Notes under the pieces: model-generated | Seen by the model: only the letters and a program-made list of their open reading frames with translations | What the model was told of the DNA's origin: nothing | The model's database searches: none | Made by a program: the position numbers and the translations under genes | DNA from: Cytophagales bacterium Alg240-R148 | GTDB taxonomy: Bacteria; Bacteroidota; Bacteroidia; Cytophagales; Cyclobacteriaceae | DNA length: 64,000 nt | NCBI GenBank assembly: GCA_900537185.1 | Contig: LS999832.1 | Location: 67,038-131,037, forward strand | Direction of reading: 5' to 3' | In this document: positions 16,614 through 27,775 of the stretch, one piece after another | How positions within the stretch are numbered: position 1 is the stretch's first letter | Layout of the letters: each line of letters starts with the position of its first letter

Positions 16614-18275
16614 TTGTATCGTATTTTATTGCTTGTAAGTGCTTTTATAACCCCTTTTATTAGTATTGGTCAAACAAATATTGATAGTTTACTTATTGAG
16701 TGGAATAACGAAACACGGTCCGATTCTCTTCGGTTGTCTTCTTTGTCTGCCGTAATTGAATATTGCATGCACAACAATGTAGACAGTGCGTTGTATTACT
16801 TAGACCTGCACCATGCGTTTGCACTGGAAGCAGAAGATACCTACTGGGAAGCTTATGCCGTTCGGTTAAAAGGAAGAGGCGATAACAAAAAAGGAGACAT
16901 AAATGCAGCACTAGAAAAGTATTATCAAAGTTTAAGCATCAGCGAAACCAACCAAGACACTTTTGGTATGGGCCGCAGTTATAACCACATTGCTGGGGCG
17001 TTGGTCCATAAAGGAGACTATTTTGGGTCGATAAAAATGTTCAGCAAAGCGCTAGATTTGGCTCGGTTGTCTGGAGATAGTGTGGAACAAGCTTTTATAC
17101 TCAATAATTTGGGCTATACTTCCATGTTACAAGGAAGTGATGTAGAAGCTACCCATTACTTAGAAGAAAGTTTGATCTTTAGTGAGGCCATTGGCGAAGA
17201 GCGCGGATACGGTTTGGCTTTGCAAAACTTGGCTACGGTGTACATGAAAGTGGGGATATTCGATAAAGCAGAAGCCTATTACCACAAAGCAAGGAAGTAC
17301 ATAGTAATGGGCCAAGACAAGATCAATGAAGCAAAATTACTGGGCGAAATGGGTGTATTGAAATTGGAAATGGACCAATTGGATTCGGCAATGTTGTATG
17401 TCAACCAGAGCTTGGCAATTGCAGAGAATATAAATTTTTTAGAAGGCATCGCACTGGGTAAAGGTTTTTTAGGAATGGTATATATGAAAAAAGGCCAGTT
17501 CGCAATTTCGTTGCAGCATTGTTTGGAGGCCAAGAAAGTGGCAGAACAAATTGGGTTGACTTACGAAATTCAAAGGGTTTCTTTTACTATGTATAAAAGT
17601 TACAAAGGACTTGGTGCCATGGAAAAAGCCCTTGAAATGCTAGAATTTCATGGGCAAATAACAGACTCCTTGTACAAAGAACAAAATAGGCTCGAAATGA
17701 TGCGCACCGCATTTGAATATAAATATAAAAAGAAGGCGGTGGAAGATAGCATCCAATACATCAACCAAGTAGAGTTGGAACAATTGAAAATTTCAAAACA
17801 ACAAGCCCAATTGGATTCTGAAAAAAAAGAAAGGTATGTGTTGTATATGGGGATTTTTGCTTTGGTATTGGTGGTATCCATGTTGCTGTATGCCAAACGC
17901 CGGTCCGATAGAGATGGAATGTTGATATCAAATCAACACCAAGAATTAAAAGAAAGAACCCGAGAGATTAGGCGCATTAATGTAGAACTTGAAAGTCAAA
18001 ACCAGGCCATTATATCTTTCAACGAAAGTTTGGAAGAACAAGTAGAAAACAGAACAGAAGCACTTGGTAATTCCTTAAAGCAATTGCAACAATACCAATG
18101 GCAGCTTTCTCATAAAATCAGAGCGCCTCTCACCACTCTGATGGGTTTGATTAATTTGGTGCAGCGGGGTAACTTGAACAGCGAACACAACGAAAAAATA
18201 TTTGAAATGCTTTCAAAAAACAGCGAAGATCTCAACCAGCTGCTTAAAGAGATGAGAGAAATTCTAGACCAATAG
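16614..18275 (+). CDS. TPR-containing membrane sensor with DHp (HisKA) domain but no ATPase domain
   Basis: A 553-residue protein starting at a TTG codon; an in-frame TAA four codons earlier excludes a longer form, and the TTG gives a good signal peptide (ILLLVSAFITPFISIGQ). About eight TPR units fill residues 50-370 (for example YNHIAGALVHKGDYFGSIKMF). A TM helix lies at about 404-424, followed by a coiled coil and a HisKA-like region (LSHKIRAPLTTLMGLI) in which the phospho-acceptor His is present. The protein stops there, with no N, G1 or G2 boxes. It might be phosphorylated by another kinase, dimerise with one, or be a degenerate sensor. The gene is convergent with the regulator gene 4 nt away. 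Confidence 0.88.
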   Translation: MYRILLLVSAFITPFISIGQTNIDSLLIEWNNETRSDSLRLSSLSAVIEYCMHNNVDSALYYLDLHHAFALEAEDTYWEAYAVRLKGRGDNKKGDINAALEKYYQSLSISETNQDTFGMGRSYNHIAGALVHKGDYFGSIKMFSKALDLARLSGDSVEQAFILNNLGYTSMLQGSDVEATHYLEESLIFSEAIGEERGYGLALQNLATVYMKVGIFDKAEAYYHKARKYIVMGQDKINEAKLLGEMGVLKLEMDQLDSAMLYVNQSLAIAENINFLEGIALGKGFLGMVYMKKGQFAISLQHCLEAKKVAEQIGLTYEIQRVSFTMYKSYKGLGAMEKALEMLEFHGQITDSLYKEQNRLEMMRTAFEYKYKKKAVEDSIQYINQVELEQLKISKQQAQLDSEKKERYVLYMGIFALVLVVSMLLYAKRRSDRDGMLISNQHQELKERTREIRRINVELESQNQAIISFNESLEEQVENRTEALGNSLKQLQQYQWQLSHKIRAPLTTLMGLINLVQRGNLNSEHNEKIFEMLSKNSEDLNQLLKEMREILDQ

Positions 18276-18279
18276 GCAA

Positions 18280-19755
18280 TTAGTTTTCTTTCATTATCTT
18301 TTCAATAGCTGCTTCAATCATTTTGTTCTTGTTTCTCTTTTCAATTACTGTAGCTGGTTTCACACGCTCATTGCAGTTCTCAATGGCACAGCGTTCGCAC
18401 GTTATACCCACTTCTCTCTGAGCAATGGTCTTATCTTCCAGAAACGTTACTTTGTTTTTTAGCTGGTTGGACAGCAACAAGCCTATGTTGATACTCCGGT
18501 TGTAGTTGGATTTAAATGGGTCTGGTGAAACCGTAGAAATGACCAAGTATTGCTGCTGCGTTTCTGGGTATTCTGAGATTTGAATTTCGGTTTGGATTTT
18601 TGAATCAGAATCAAATTTATCTAATATATCTATGGAGCTCCAACGCCTACAATAGTGTTCATGCACTTCATTGGCATGTGGAGCCTGTTGTTGCGTGATG
18701 TGCAATTCTTTAGAAAGATAATAGGCTTTGCTTTCTTTTTTATTAGTAAACCGAAGGAAAAATAGGTTTTTTAAGTTGAAAAATTTAGGTAGAATATTGG
18801 TCAATCTATGGAAGAACATTTCTGGAGATTGCCCAAAAGATTCCATGGTTTCAATGAAATGGGCACCGTTCCATTTTTTTTGATCGAATATAGAATGAAT
18901 GGATTCTATTATTCGGGTTTTGGGAATTAACAAAGCACCTGCAAAATAAGAAGCAATAAAGTTGTTGTGGACCTGGTCAAAACTTTCAAATTTAATCCAA
19001 GAAAAGGTGTTCAATCGGTCTGCAATGTTCAAATAATTGTAGGCGAGTTCTTTGGAGTAAATGAAGGCAATTTGTGAATCACTGATTTGATTGCTTAATA
19101 GGAGTTTTTTTTGTTTTGGAATGTAAACCGACCTTATTTCCTTTAGCTCTTTGTAAGGGCTCAAAGCATCTCGTACAATGGTGTAGCCATATTCTTCGGT
19201 TAACACTTCTTCTAGTTCTTCAACTTTTATGTTTTTTGTTAGATCCAGTTGGTAGGCCTTAGCAAATTTAGTTACCTGCTGTTCAATGTCCTCAAAATAA
19301 TTATCGTTGGCTTCCTGGTAGGAGCGCAGGGCAGCTAAGAAAAAACTTTCTCTGGATAGGTTGTAGTTCTTTGCAATTTCTATTAAAGTGGAAATAAAGG
19401 CATTCACTTTCGCTGGTGCATTGGAAATTATATCAATTAGGTTGCTTTCTTGAATTCCAAATAATTCTAAGGGGATTTCCTTTAGTATATTGGAGCGCAA
19501 TATTTCTCCAAGTGGCGCTAAGTTTTTGTCTAACTTTAATGAAACCATTTGATCGTATGGCACCTCCAAATGTTTCGCCAATAGAACAATTTTGTCAGTT
19601 TTTGGGAATTTCTTTCCTTTTTCAATTTCGTTTAAATAGGACTTAGATAACCCTGTTAATTTGGATAAACCAAATAAGGATAGATTGTTCTCAGTCCTTA
19701 TTTGCTTTAATTTTAGGCCAAAAATGAGCCTGACGTACTCTTCTTCTACATTCAT
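18280..19755 (-). CDS. XRE-family regulator with acyl-CoA-type C-terminal domain (RamB/ScfR-like)
   Basis: A 491-residue regulator. An XRE helix-turn-helix occupies about residues 8-66 (LSLFGLSKLTGLSKSYLNEIE). An IrrE/ImmA-like middle domain follows, whose HExxH is lost (SKELAYNYL). A C-terminal domain of the short-chain fatty acyl regulator type ends with clustered cysteines (CERCAIENCNERV). This architecture is that of RamB, which controls acetate and glyoxylate genes in Actinobacteria. Here it is divergent from malate synthase and isocitrate lyase, which supports the same role: sensing acyl-CoA or acetate and controlling the glyoxylate shunt. A palindrome at 19801-19826 lies between the genes and is the likely operator. 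Confidence 0.9.
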   Translation of the reverse strand: MNVEEEYVRLIFGLKLKQIRTENNLSLFGLSKLTGLSKSYLNEIEKGKKFPKTDKIVLLAKHLEVPYDQMVSLKLDKNLAPLGEILRSNILKEIPLELFGIQESNLIDIISNAPAKVNAFISTLIEIAKNYNLSRESFFLAALRSYQEANDNYFEDIEQQVTKFAKAYQLDLTKNIKVEELEEVLTEEYGYTIVRDALSPYKELKEIRSVYIPKQKKLLLSNQISDSQIAFIYSKELAYNYLNIADRLNTFSWIKFESFDQVHNNFIASYFAGALLIPKTRIIESIHSIFDQKKWNGAHFIETMESFGQSPEMFFHRLTNILPKFFNLKNLFFLRFTNKKESKAYYLSKELHITQQQAPHANEVHEHYCRRWSSIDILDKFDSDSKIQTEIQISEYPETQQQYLVISTVSPDPFKSNYNRSINIGLLLSNQLKNKVTFLEDKTIAQREVGITCERCAIENCNERVKPATVIEKRNKNKMIEAAIEKIMKEN

Positions 19756-19800
19756 GTTGCCAAGCTAACAAAAAAAGCGGACAAAGAAAATTTTATGAAT

Positions 19801-19826
19801 TTCGCTCAAAAAGCGAACGTTCGCTT
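19801..19826. promoter_or_regulatory. Palindromic operator candidate between the regulator and malate synthase genes
   Basis: A perfect 16-bp palindrome AAGCGAACGTTCGCTT is at 19811-19826. A further half site TTCGCT at 19801-19806 pairs with AGCGAA at 19812-19817. The three half sites lie 46-75 bp upstream of the regulator start at 19755 and 53-78 bp upstream of the malate synthase ATG, as expected for autoregulation plus shunt control by the RamB-like protein. Confidence 0.6.
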
Positions 19827-19878
19827 GCAGAGAACGAATTTTTTATTTATCATTGTAAAAGGGGCAAACAAAACTATT

Positions 19879-21468
19879 ATGGAAAATACAGAATTATTGT
19901 TGGGTGCTGTTCGCGTAGAAGCTAGAAGCGAATACAAATCCGTTATTACCAAAGACGCACAATCTTTTTTAGAAGCATTGCATGCCAAGTTCAATACCAA
20001 GCGGTTGGAGTTGTTGGCAGAAAGAAAATCTGCACAGGAATTTTTTGATAGAGGGGGCTACCCTTCCTTTCCTGAAGAAACCAAAGAAATTAGAGAAGGA
20101 GACTGGTTAGCAGCACCTTTACCAGAAGATTTAAAAGATAGAAGGGTTGAAATTACGGGCCCAGTAGACCGCAAAATGATTGTCAACGCGCTCAATTCAG
20201 GTGCAAAAACATTTATGGCTGATTTTGAAGACAGCAACGCGCCATCTTGGGATAATTGTATGGAAGGACAGCTTAATTTAAAGTTGGCCATTGACAAGAA
20301 AATAGATTTTACCAATGAAGCGGGTAAAAAGTATGCTTTAAAACCCAAAACGGCGGTTCTAATGGTGCGCCCACGCGGGTTGCATTTGGATGAAAAACAT
20401 TTGACTTGTTATGAAGAACCTATGTCTGCATCACTCGTTGATTTTGGGCTGTTCTTTTTTCACAATTGCAAACAATTATTAGAACAAGGCAAAGCGCCTT
20501 ATTTCTATTTACCCAAATTAGAACATTACCTAGAAGCCAGGTGGTGGAATGAAGTATTTGAGTATGCTCAAGAATTAATGGGCATTCCCAACAGGACCAT
20601 TAAAGCAACCGTGCTAATCGAGACGATTACGGCAAGTTTTCAGTTGGATGAAATCATTTATGAGTTGAGGGACCACATGGCAGGGTTAAACTGTGGCCGC
20701 TGGGATTATATTTTCTCCTACATAAAGAAGTTCAGAAACCACAGGCATTTTATGGTCCCTAACAGAGACCAAGTAACCATGGCAACTCCTTTTATGGAAG
20801 CATATTCACTGCGTGTAATACAAAGGTGCCATGTTAGAGGTGTGTTGGCTATTGGGGGCATGGCAGCTCAAATACCCGTAAAAAATGATGAAGAGGCCAA
20901 TCACAATGCGTTTTTAAAAGTTCGAAATGACAAGATCAGAGAAGCCAAAAATGGCCACGATGGCACTTGGGTAGCCCATCCGGGTTTGGTTCCTGTGGCA
21001 CTAGAAGTTTTCAATGACTACATGCCTACAAAAAATCAAATGCATGTTAAACGAGAAGGGGAACATATTACCGAAGAGCAATTGTTAGAAAAACCCTTTG
21101 GTGAAATAACAGAAAAGGGGCTTAGAAAAAACATCAATGTTGGTGTTTTGTATTTAGAGTCTTGGTTGAGTGGTACAGGAGCTGCGGCATTGTACAACCT
21201 TATGGAAGATGCAGCAACTGCAGAAATTTCAAGAACACAGGTCTGGCAATGGTTGCATAAAAATGGCATTCTAAACGATGGAAGAAAAGTAACGGTGGCA
21301 CTTTACCTTGAATTAGTAGAACAAGAATTGGTGAAAATCAAAATGATGGTTGGCCAAGACGGGTACAATAAGAGGAAATTTGAACTGGCCGCCAATTTGT
21401 TTAACGAGTTGGTACTCACCGCAGAATTTGAAGAGTTTTTAACCAATAAAGCTTACCATTATTTATAA
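19879..21468 (+). CDS. aceB: Malate synthase A (glyoxylate shunt)
   Basis: A 529-residue malate synthase of the A type, condensing glyoxylate with acetyl-CoA to malate. The signature RDHMAGLNCGRWDYIF is found near residue 265. FMADFEDSNAPSWDNCMEGQ and the VRPRGLHLDEKH segment with the catalytic Arg are also present, as is LESWLSGTGAAALYNLMEDAATAE in the C-terminal plug that holds the general base. The ATG at 19879 (MENTELLLG) gives the usual family length. An upstream open frame to 19795 would add 28 atypical residues and run through the palindromic operator, so it is rejected. Co-directional with isocitrate lyase, 65 nt downstream. Confidence 0.97.
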   Translation: MENTELLLGAVRVEARSEYKSVITKDAQSFLEALHAKFNTKRLELLAERKSAQEFFDRGGYPSFPEETKEIREGDWLAAPLPEDLKDRRVEITGPVDRKMIVNALNSGAKTFMADFEDSNAPSWDNCMEGQLNLKLAIDKKIDFTNEAGKKYALKPKTAVLMVRPRGLHLDEKHLTCYEEPMSASLVDFGLFFFHNCKQLLEQGKAPYFYLPKLEHYLEARWWNEVFEYAQELMGIPNRTIKATVLIETITASFQLDEIIYELRDHMAGLNCGRWDYIFSYIKKFRNHRHFMVPNRDQVTMATPFMEAYSLRVIQRCHVRGVLAIGGMAAQIPVKNDEEANHNAFLKVRNDKIREAKNGHDGTWVAHPGLVPVALEVFNDYMPTKNQMHVKREGEHITEEQLLEKPFGEITEKGLRKNINVGVLYLESWLSGTGAAALYNLMEDAATAEISRTQVWQWLHKNGILNDGRKVTVALYLELVEQELVKIKMMVGQDGYNKRKFELAANLFNELVLTAEFEEFLTNKAYHYL

Positions 21469-21474
21469 AAAAAT

Positions 21475-21513
21475 AGCCACCAAGGTAAACCGCAAAATTT
21501 AGTCAAGGTGGCT
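21475..21513 (+). other. Hairpin between malate synthase and isocitrate lyase genes
   Basis: AGCCACC (21475-21481) can pair with GGTGGCT (21507-21513) around a 25-nt loop in the 65-nt spacer. There is no T tract. It could be a processing or translation-modulating element, but the stem is short. Confidence 0.3.
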
Positions 21514-21533
21514 GATCATCAATTTTAACATCA

Positions 21534-22826
21534 ATGAATTCGCAAGTTATGAAAAGAGAAGAAAGAATACAAAAACTTATGCTCGATTGGGCAACTAATC
21601 CAAGATGGACAGGTATCCAACGACCGTATTCTGAAGAAAAAGTAGTCCAGTTGCAAGGGTCTTACCCCCAGGTGTATAGCATTGCTGAACGGGGCTCAAA
21701 AATACTGTGGAAAAAGTTAAATAGCCAAAACTTTGTAGCCGGTTTGGGTGCTCTTACGGGTAACCAGGCCATACAAGAAGTAGAGGCAGGGCTTGAAGCA
21801 ATATACCTCAGTGGGTGGCAAGTAGCAGCCGATGCCAACTTGTCTGGCGAGATGTACCCAGACCAATCCTTGTACCCAGCCAACTCGGTGCCCTCTGTAG
21901 TAAAGCGAATTAACAATGCGCTGCTCCGAGCAGATCAAATCCAATGTTTGTCCGATGCAGAAAATAAAAAGGACTATTTAGTGCCCATTGTTGCCGATGC
22001 CGAAGCGGGGTTTGGTGGTAATTTGAATGCATTTGAATTGATGAAATCTATGATCCAAGCGGGAGCCTCAGGAGTTCATTTTGAGGACCAATTATCTTCC
22101 GCTAAGAAATGCGGCCACTTAGGTGGAAAAGTTCTGGTTCCAACACAAGAGGCCATCAATAAGTTAGTGGCGGCCCGTTTGGCTGCAGATGTTACGGGCG
22201 TACCTGCCGTAATTGTGGCAAGAACAGATGCCGATGCCGCCAATTTAATTACCAGCGACATTGACAAACGAGACCACAAATTTATTACCGGCGATAGGAC
22301 ACCGGAAGGGTTTTACCATGTTAATAGTGGAATCGAGCAAGGTATTGATCGTGGATTGTCTTATGCGCCCTATGCGGATCTTCTTTGGATGGAGACCTCT
22401 AACCCGGACTTAGACCAAGCAAGAAGGTTTGCAGAGGCAATCCATGAAAAATACCCTAACAAACTGCTGGCCTACAATTGTTCACCATCGTTCAATTGGG
22501 CTGCCAAACTTTCTGTTGAAGAAATGGAAAGTTTCCGAGAAGAATTGGCCGCAATGGGGTATAAGTTTCAATTCATTACATTGGCTGGTTTCCATGCTCT
22601 AAATACCAGCATGTTTGAGTTGTCTAAAGCCTATAAGGAGCGGGGCATGGCCGGGTATTCAGAATTACAGGAAAGAGAATTTGCACTTCAAAAAGAAGGT
22701 TTTAGAGCTGTGAAACATCAGAGTTTTGTAGGTACTACCTATTTTGATGCCGTTCAAAACACCGTAACCAACGGTATAGCTTCCACGGTAGCTATGAAGG
22801 GCTCCACAGAAACAGCACAATTTTAA
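21534..22826 (+). CDS. aceA: Isocitrate lyase
   Basis: A 430-residue isocitrate lyase, cleaving isocitrate to glyoxylate and succinate. The catalytic loop KKCGHLGGK contains Cys193. Mg and substrate residues lie in [18 protein letters not shown] and [10 protein letters not shown]. The size and order fit the short bacterial class of E. coli type. The start at 21534 is used, although Met6 (MKREERIQ) is an equally plausible start. With the upstream malate synthase it provides the full glyoxylate shunt, allowing growth on acetate or fatty acids. Expression ends at a strong terminator 20 nt downstream. Confidence 0.97.
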   Translation: MNSQVMKREERIQKLMLDWATNPRWTGIQRPYSEEKVVQLQGSYPQVYSIAERGSKILWKKLNSQNFVAGLGALTGNQAIQEVEAGLEAIYLSGWQVAADANLSGEMYPDQSLYPANSVPSVVKRINNALLRADQIQCLSDAENKKDYLVPIVADAEAGFGGNLNAFELMKSMIQAGASGVHFEDQLSSAKKCGHLGGKVLVPTQEAINKLVAARLAADVTGVPAVIVARTDADAANLITSDIDKRDHKFITGDRTPEGFYHVNSGIEQGIDRGLSYAPYADLLWMETSNPDLDQARRFAEAIHEKYPNKLLAYNCSPSFNWAAKLSVEEMESFREELAAMGYKFQFITLAGFHALNTSMFELSKAYKERGMAGYSELQEREFALQKEGFRAVKHQSFVGTTYFDAVQNTVTNGIASTVAMKGSTETAQF

Positions 22827-22846
22827 TACCCAAATATATCGAAGTT

Positions 22847-22877
22847 AAAAGCCGGTTTATAGTTGCCGGCTTTTTTT
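22847..22877 (+). terminator. Rho-independent terminator after isocitrate lyase (bidirectional)
   Basis: A 9-bp stem AAAAGCCGG/CCGGCTTTT with a 10-nt loop is followed by a run of T on the plus strand. Read on the minus strand it also ends in T, so it can serve the convergent yaaA gene ending at 22876. Confidence 0.9.
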
Positions 22878-23655
22878 ATGCTGTTTGGTCTGGTCTAGTA
22901 AATACCCAATCATTTTCCTTAGAAAGGTCTTTGTTGTACAAGTACCCACCCAAATCAAAACTTTTGATGTGTTCAGGGTCTTGGATGTTGTGTTGTACGA
23001 TATAACGGGTCATACTGCCTCTGGCATGTTTGGCAAAAAAGGAAACCATTTGGAATCCGTTGTTTTTTTCTTCTTTGAAATGACAAGTGATTACCCTTGC
23101 TTTTAATTTTTTTAAGTTTACCGCTTTGAAATATTCGTTGGATGCTAGGTTGATCAAAGTACCACCGTCCTGGGCTATCTCGGCATTTAACTGATTGGTC
23201 AATTTATCTCCCCAAAATTTATATAAGTTGCTCATTTTAGGAGTAACGGCAAACTTGGTACCCATTTCAAGCCTGTACGCTTGAATTAAGTCTGCTGGTT
23301 TTAGCAACCCATACAGGCCGCTCAATATTCTTAAATTTTGCTGCACATTAACCAAGTCTTTGGGTGAAAAGGATTGCGCGTCCATACCGATATAGGCGTC
23401 GCCCATAAAAACGGCTAGTGCCGGACTGGCATTTTCTTTTGTAAATGGAAGTTGCCAATCTTGGAATCGTTGGTGGTTTAAGCTTGAAAGATTGTCACTG
23501 ATGCCCATTAGTTTGCTGATTTTTTTGGGAGATAGTTTTTGAAGCTTTTTCACCAGCCGTTCACTTTCATTTAAGAACATTGGCGTGGTGGTAGATTCAA
23601 AATTTAAATGGTTATTGAAATCAAGTGATTTAGCAGGTGACAATACTATTTTCAT
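22876..23655 (-). CDS. yaaA: YaaA/UPF0246 family peroxide-stress protein
   Basis: A 259-residue protein of the YaaA (DUF328, UPF0246) family. It starts with MKIVLSPAKSLDF, the family signature, and contains LSSLNHQRFQDW, ILSGLYGLLKPAD, the conserved LINLASNEYFKAV and the FFAKHARGSMTRYI segment. In E. coli YaaA limits intracellular iron and DNA damage during peroxide stress; the biochemical activity is uncertain, although DNA binding with an HhH-like part has been described. Length is typical (about 257). It stands alone, sharing a terminator with isocitrate lyase. Confidence 0.95.
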   Translation of the reverse strand: MKIVLSPAKSLDFNNHLNFESTTTPMFLNESERLVKKLQKLSPKKISKLMGISDNLSSLNHQRFQDWQLPFTKENASPALAVFMGDAYIGMDAQSFSPKDLVNVQQNLRILSGLYGLLKPADLIQAYRLEMGTKFAVTPKMSNLYKFWGDKLTNQLNAEIAQDGGTLINLASNEYFKAVNLKKLKARVITCHFKEEKNNGFQMVSFFAKHARGSMTRYIVQHNIQDPEHIKSFDLGGYLYNKDLSKENDWVFTRPDQTA

Positions 23656-24011
23656 AATTCTAATTTTGTTCGAATTTAACTGAGTTTTATTAAAAAATTC
23701 AGTCTTAAAAATAAAAAAAATTGATGGGGTGATAGAAAATAAAAGTAGGTAGGGCAGAAGCAGGTGCTACCATTGATTTTTTTAAAAAATGGCATCCAGA
23801 AAAGGGGGGTAGGTGTACCGTCTAGCGCAACAAATTTCCTTTTTAAACTTTTGAACTTCAACAACCTGGTGGCTTGCTTGGCAGTCTTATCCGGCCAGGC
23901 TACAGAAAGTCGGATAAAAATCTATTATTTTCTTATGAAAGAAAGAATGATCCATTGTTTATTAATAAAATTGCTTTACATTTGTTTTTAATTATTATCA
24001 ATAACAATTTA
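23656..24011. other. Intergenic region upstream of the cold-shock gene
   Basis: About 355 bp between divergent genes. The proximal 60 bp hold the cold-shock promoter and short leader. The rest contains poly-A/T runs and no gene I can support. Confidence 0.5.
23955..23984 (+). promoter_or_regulatory. Bacteroidota-type promoter for the cold-shock gene
   Basis: TTG at 23955-23957 and TACATTTG at 23977-23984 are separated by 19 nt, matching the -33 (TTG) and -7 (TAnnTTTG) consensus of the Bacteroidota housekeeping sigma factor. Transcription would start a few bases downstream, giving a leader of about 20 nt before the ATG at 24012. Confidence 0.7.
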
Positions 24012-24203
24012 ATGAAAGAAGGTAAAGTAAAATTCTTTAATGAGTCTAAAGGTTTTGGATTCATTATTGATAACGAAACGGAAAAGGACATTTTTGTACA
24101 CGTTTCAGGTCTAATTGACGAAGTAAAAGAAGGTGACGATGTTACTTTCGAAGTTCAAGAAGGAAGAAAAGGTTTAAATGCTGTTAATGTTAAGCTAGCA
24201 TAG
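24012..24203 (+). CDS. Cold-shock protein (CspA family)
   Basis: A 63-residue single cold-shock domain protein that binds single-stranded RNA and DNA and melts RNA structure. RNP1 is present as KGFGFI and RNP2 as DIFVHV; the protein starts MKEGKVKFFNESKG. The ATG at 24012 gives the standard length; an open frame extending upstream to 23874 would run through the promoter and is rejected. It is a single-gene unit with its own promoter and terminator. Many copies usually exist per Bacteroidota genome and this one need not be cold-inducible. Confidence 0.96.
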   Translation: MKEGKVKFFNESKGFGFIIDNETEKDIFVHVSGLIDEVKEGDDVTFEVQEGRKGLNAVNVKLA

Positions 24204-24231
24204 TTAACAATATTAATGAAGTATTTATTGC

Positions 24232-24263
24232 AAAGGGCTACCCATAGGGTGGCCCTTTTTTTT
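24232..24263 (+). terminator. Rho-independent terminator after the cold-shock gene
   Basis: A 12-bp stem pairs 24232-24243 with 24247-24258 (AAAGGGC and ACCC arms around ATA, one mismatch), followed by a run of T to 24263. It lies 28 nt after the stop and next to the end of the convergent pseudouridine synthase gene. Confidence 0.9.
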
Positions 24264-24264
24264 G

Positions 24265-25152
24265 TTACACGTTGTACTGTCTCCAACGCCGGTCTTCATT
24301 TTTTATACGCGTTTCAAACTTTAATGGCCTTTCTATTTTACAAAGTATGCGTTGAGCAGTTTTTGGGTGATCAAAAGACAGCCCAATGGATGCCAAAAAC
24401 AACCCTTTTTTTTCCAAAATCAACCCTTTTTTGCCATATAGTTTGTCTCCTAAAATAGGCCATCCAGCTTCAGCTAAATGAACTCTCAATTGGTGGGTTC
24501 TTCCAGTTTTAGGGTACAGCTCAACTAAAGAAAGCCAGTCGTTTTTAATAGACCTAGATTGGCTTATTAACTTGAAGTCGGTATGGGCAGGTTTTGAGCC
24601 GATTGCGGCATCGAAACTACCACTTGGGTCTACTTTACCAATGCACAAGGCATGGTAGGTTTTTTGTATAGTTTTTAATTCGAACTGCTGCCCAAGGGCT
24701 TTTAGAGCAGAATGGGTTTTAGCAATTATTAAAAGACCGGAAGTGGCGGCGTCCAATCGGTGCACAGGCCTAGGCCATTGTAGTGCATCTGTTTCAGTAG
24801 ATTCAAATTTACCAATAATCGCATTTTGAATGGTCCTGTATTTGTTTCCACTTACCTCTATACCCGCCGGCTTGTTTATGATTGCCAGGTGTTGGTCCTC
24901 CATGATTACCTCCAGCGCCATGGTATAAGCCTTGGGAGCTGTTGTTTCTGGGTCTACAAAGTGTATGGTATCTCCTTGTTGGATCCACTCACTGCCATCC
25001 GCTGGATGGTTGTTGAGTATAAAACAGCCTCTTTTTAAAGCTTTTTTTATACCTTTTCTACTGGTGATGGCTTCAATTTGACCAGGTAAAAAGTCGTATA
25101 GCCGCTGTGGTCTAACTTGTTCGGGAACGGTATAAGTTTTTAATATGACCAT
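24265..25152 (-). CDS. RluA-family pseudouridine synthase
   Basis: A 295-residue RNA pseudouridine synthase of the RluA family. An N-terminal S4-like segment (KGIKKALKRGCFILNNHPAD) precedes the catalytic domain. The active-site motif is PVHRLDAATSGLL with Asp134, and the family motif LYPKTGRTHQLRVHLAEAGWPILGD is also present. It converts U to pseudouridine in rRNA or tRNA. It is the last of a three-gene operon (ABC-F protein, TruC-like enzyme, this gene) with a 6-nt gap to the previous gene. The exact uridine modified cannot be read from the sequence. Confidence 0.94.
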   Translation of the reverse strand: MVILKTYTVPEQVRPQRLYDFLPGQIEAITSRKGIKKALKRGCFILNNHPADGSEWIQQGDTIHFVDPETTAPKAYTMALEVIMEDQHLAIINKPAGIEVSGNKYRTIQNAIIGKFESTETDALQWPRPVHRLDAATSGLLIIAKTHSALKALGQQFELKTIQKTYHALCIGKVDPSGSFDAAIGSKPAHTDFKLISQSRSIKNDWLSLVELYPKTGRTHQLRVHLAEAGWPILGDKLYGKKGLILEKKGLFLASIGLSFDHPKTAQRILCKIERPLKFETRIKNEDRRWRQYNV

Positions 25153-25158
25153 GGAGTG

Positions 25159-25851
25159 CTAAAGGTACTGTTCTAGATTTAAAAGTGCCGCTGCTGCTCT
25201 GAATTTCTCTTGGAATGGGGCATCTATTTGGACGGTGTTTCCATGTACGGGGTGCTCAAAATTTAGTTGCTGGGCATGTAAAAGCATGGTGGTCATACCC
25301 CATTTACCTTTGAATAACTTGTTTTGTTTGTTGCATCCATGTGGTCTGTCGGCAATTATGGGGTGCAGTATGTGGGCAAAGTGTTTTCGGATCTGATGCA
25401 TGCGTCCTGTTTTTGGTAAGACCTGAACAAGCGAATACCTGGAGGTTTGAAATTTTCCGAAAGGTAGCGGTATTTCAGTATGTGCGAGAGTAGAAAAAGC
25501 GGTAACAGCCTCTTGCTTTTTACCACTGTCCGTAAACAATGGGTAATCAATACTGCCTTCTTTTTCTGTATAACCTCTTACTATGGCAACATATTTTTTG
25601 TGTACCAGGCCTTCAGCAAATTGTTTTTGCATTTGCTTGTGGGTTGTTTCGTCAAGGCCAAACAACAAAACCCCGGCAGTTTTTCTATCCAATCGGTGGA
25701 TAGGATAGACTTTTTGACCAAGCTGGTCGCGTAAAATTTGAAGTGCAAATTGATCCGCATCTAGTGCCAATTTTGTTCTGTGAACTAAAAGCCCATGGGG
25801 CTTGTTGATGGCAACTAAATGCGAATCTTGGTATACTATTTCTAGTTCCAA
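25159..25851 (-). CDS. TruC-like tRNA pseudouridine synthase
   Basis: A 230-residue RluA-superfamily synthase lacking an S4 domain. It begins with IVYQDSHLVAINKPHGLLVHR, has the catalytic YPIHRLDRKTAGVLLFGLD with Asp55, and the VLPKTGRMHQIRKHFAH motif. Features such as the LVHR segment, the short length and HIIADRPHG-like sequence (HPIIADRPHGCNKQN) match TruC, which modifies U65 of tRNA in E. coli. It sits 4 nt after the ABC-F gene and 6 nt before another pseudouridine synthase, so all three are one transcript devoted to translation. Confidence 0.9.
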   Translation of the reverse strand: MELEIVYQDSHLVAINKPHGLLVHRTKLALDADQFALQILRDQLGQKVYPIHRLDRKTAGVLLFGLDETTHKQMQKQFAEGLVHKKYVAIVRGYTEKEGSIDYPLFTDSGKKQEAVTAFSTLAHTEIPLPFGKFQTSRYSLVQVLPKTGRMHQIRKHFAHILHPIIADRPHGCNKQNKLFKGKWGMTTMLLHAQQLNFEHPVHGNTVQIDAPFQEKFRAAAALLNLEQYL

Positions 25852-25855
25852 TGTT

Positions 25856-27775
<1,920 letters not shown>

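Noticed and set aside
19795..19878. Longer N-terminus for malate synthase
   Set aside because: It would translate the palindromic operator and adds residues not seen in the family; the ATG at 19879 gives normal length.
23874..24011. Longer N-terminus for the cold-shock protein
   Set aside because: It runs through a good promoter; the 63-residue form is the standard size.
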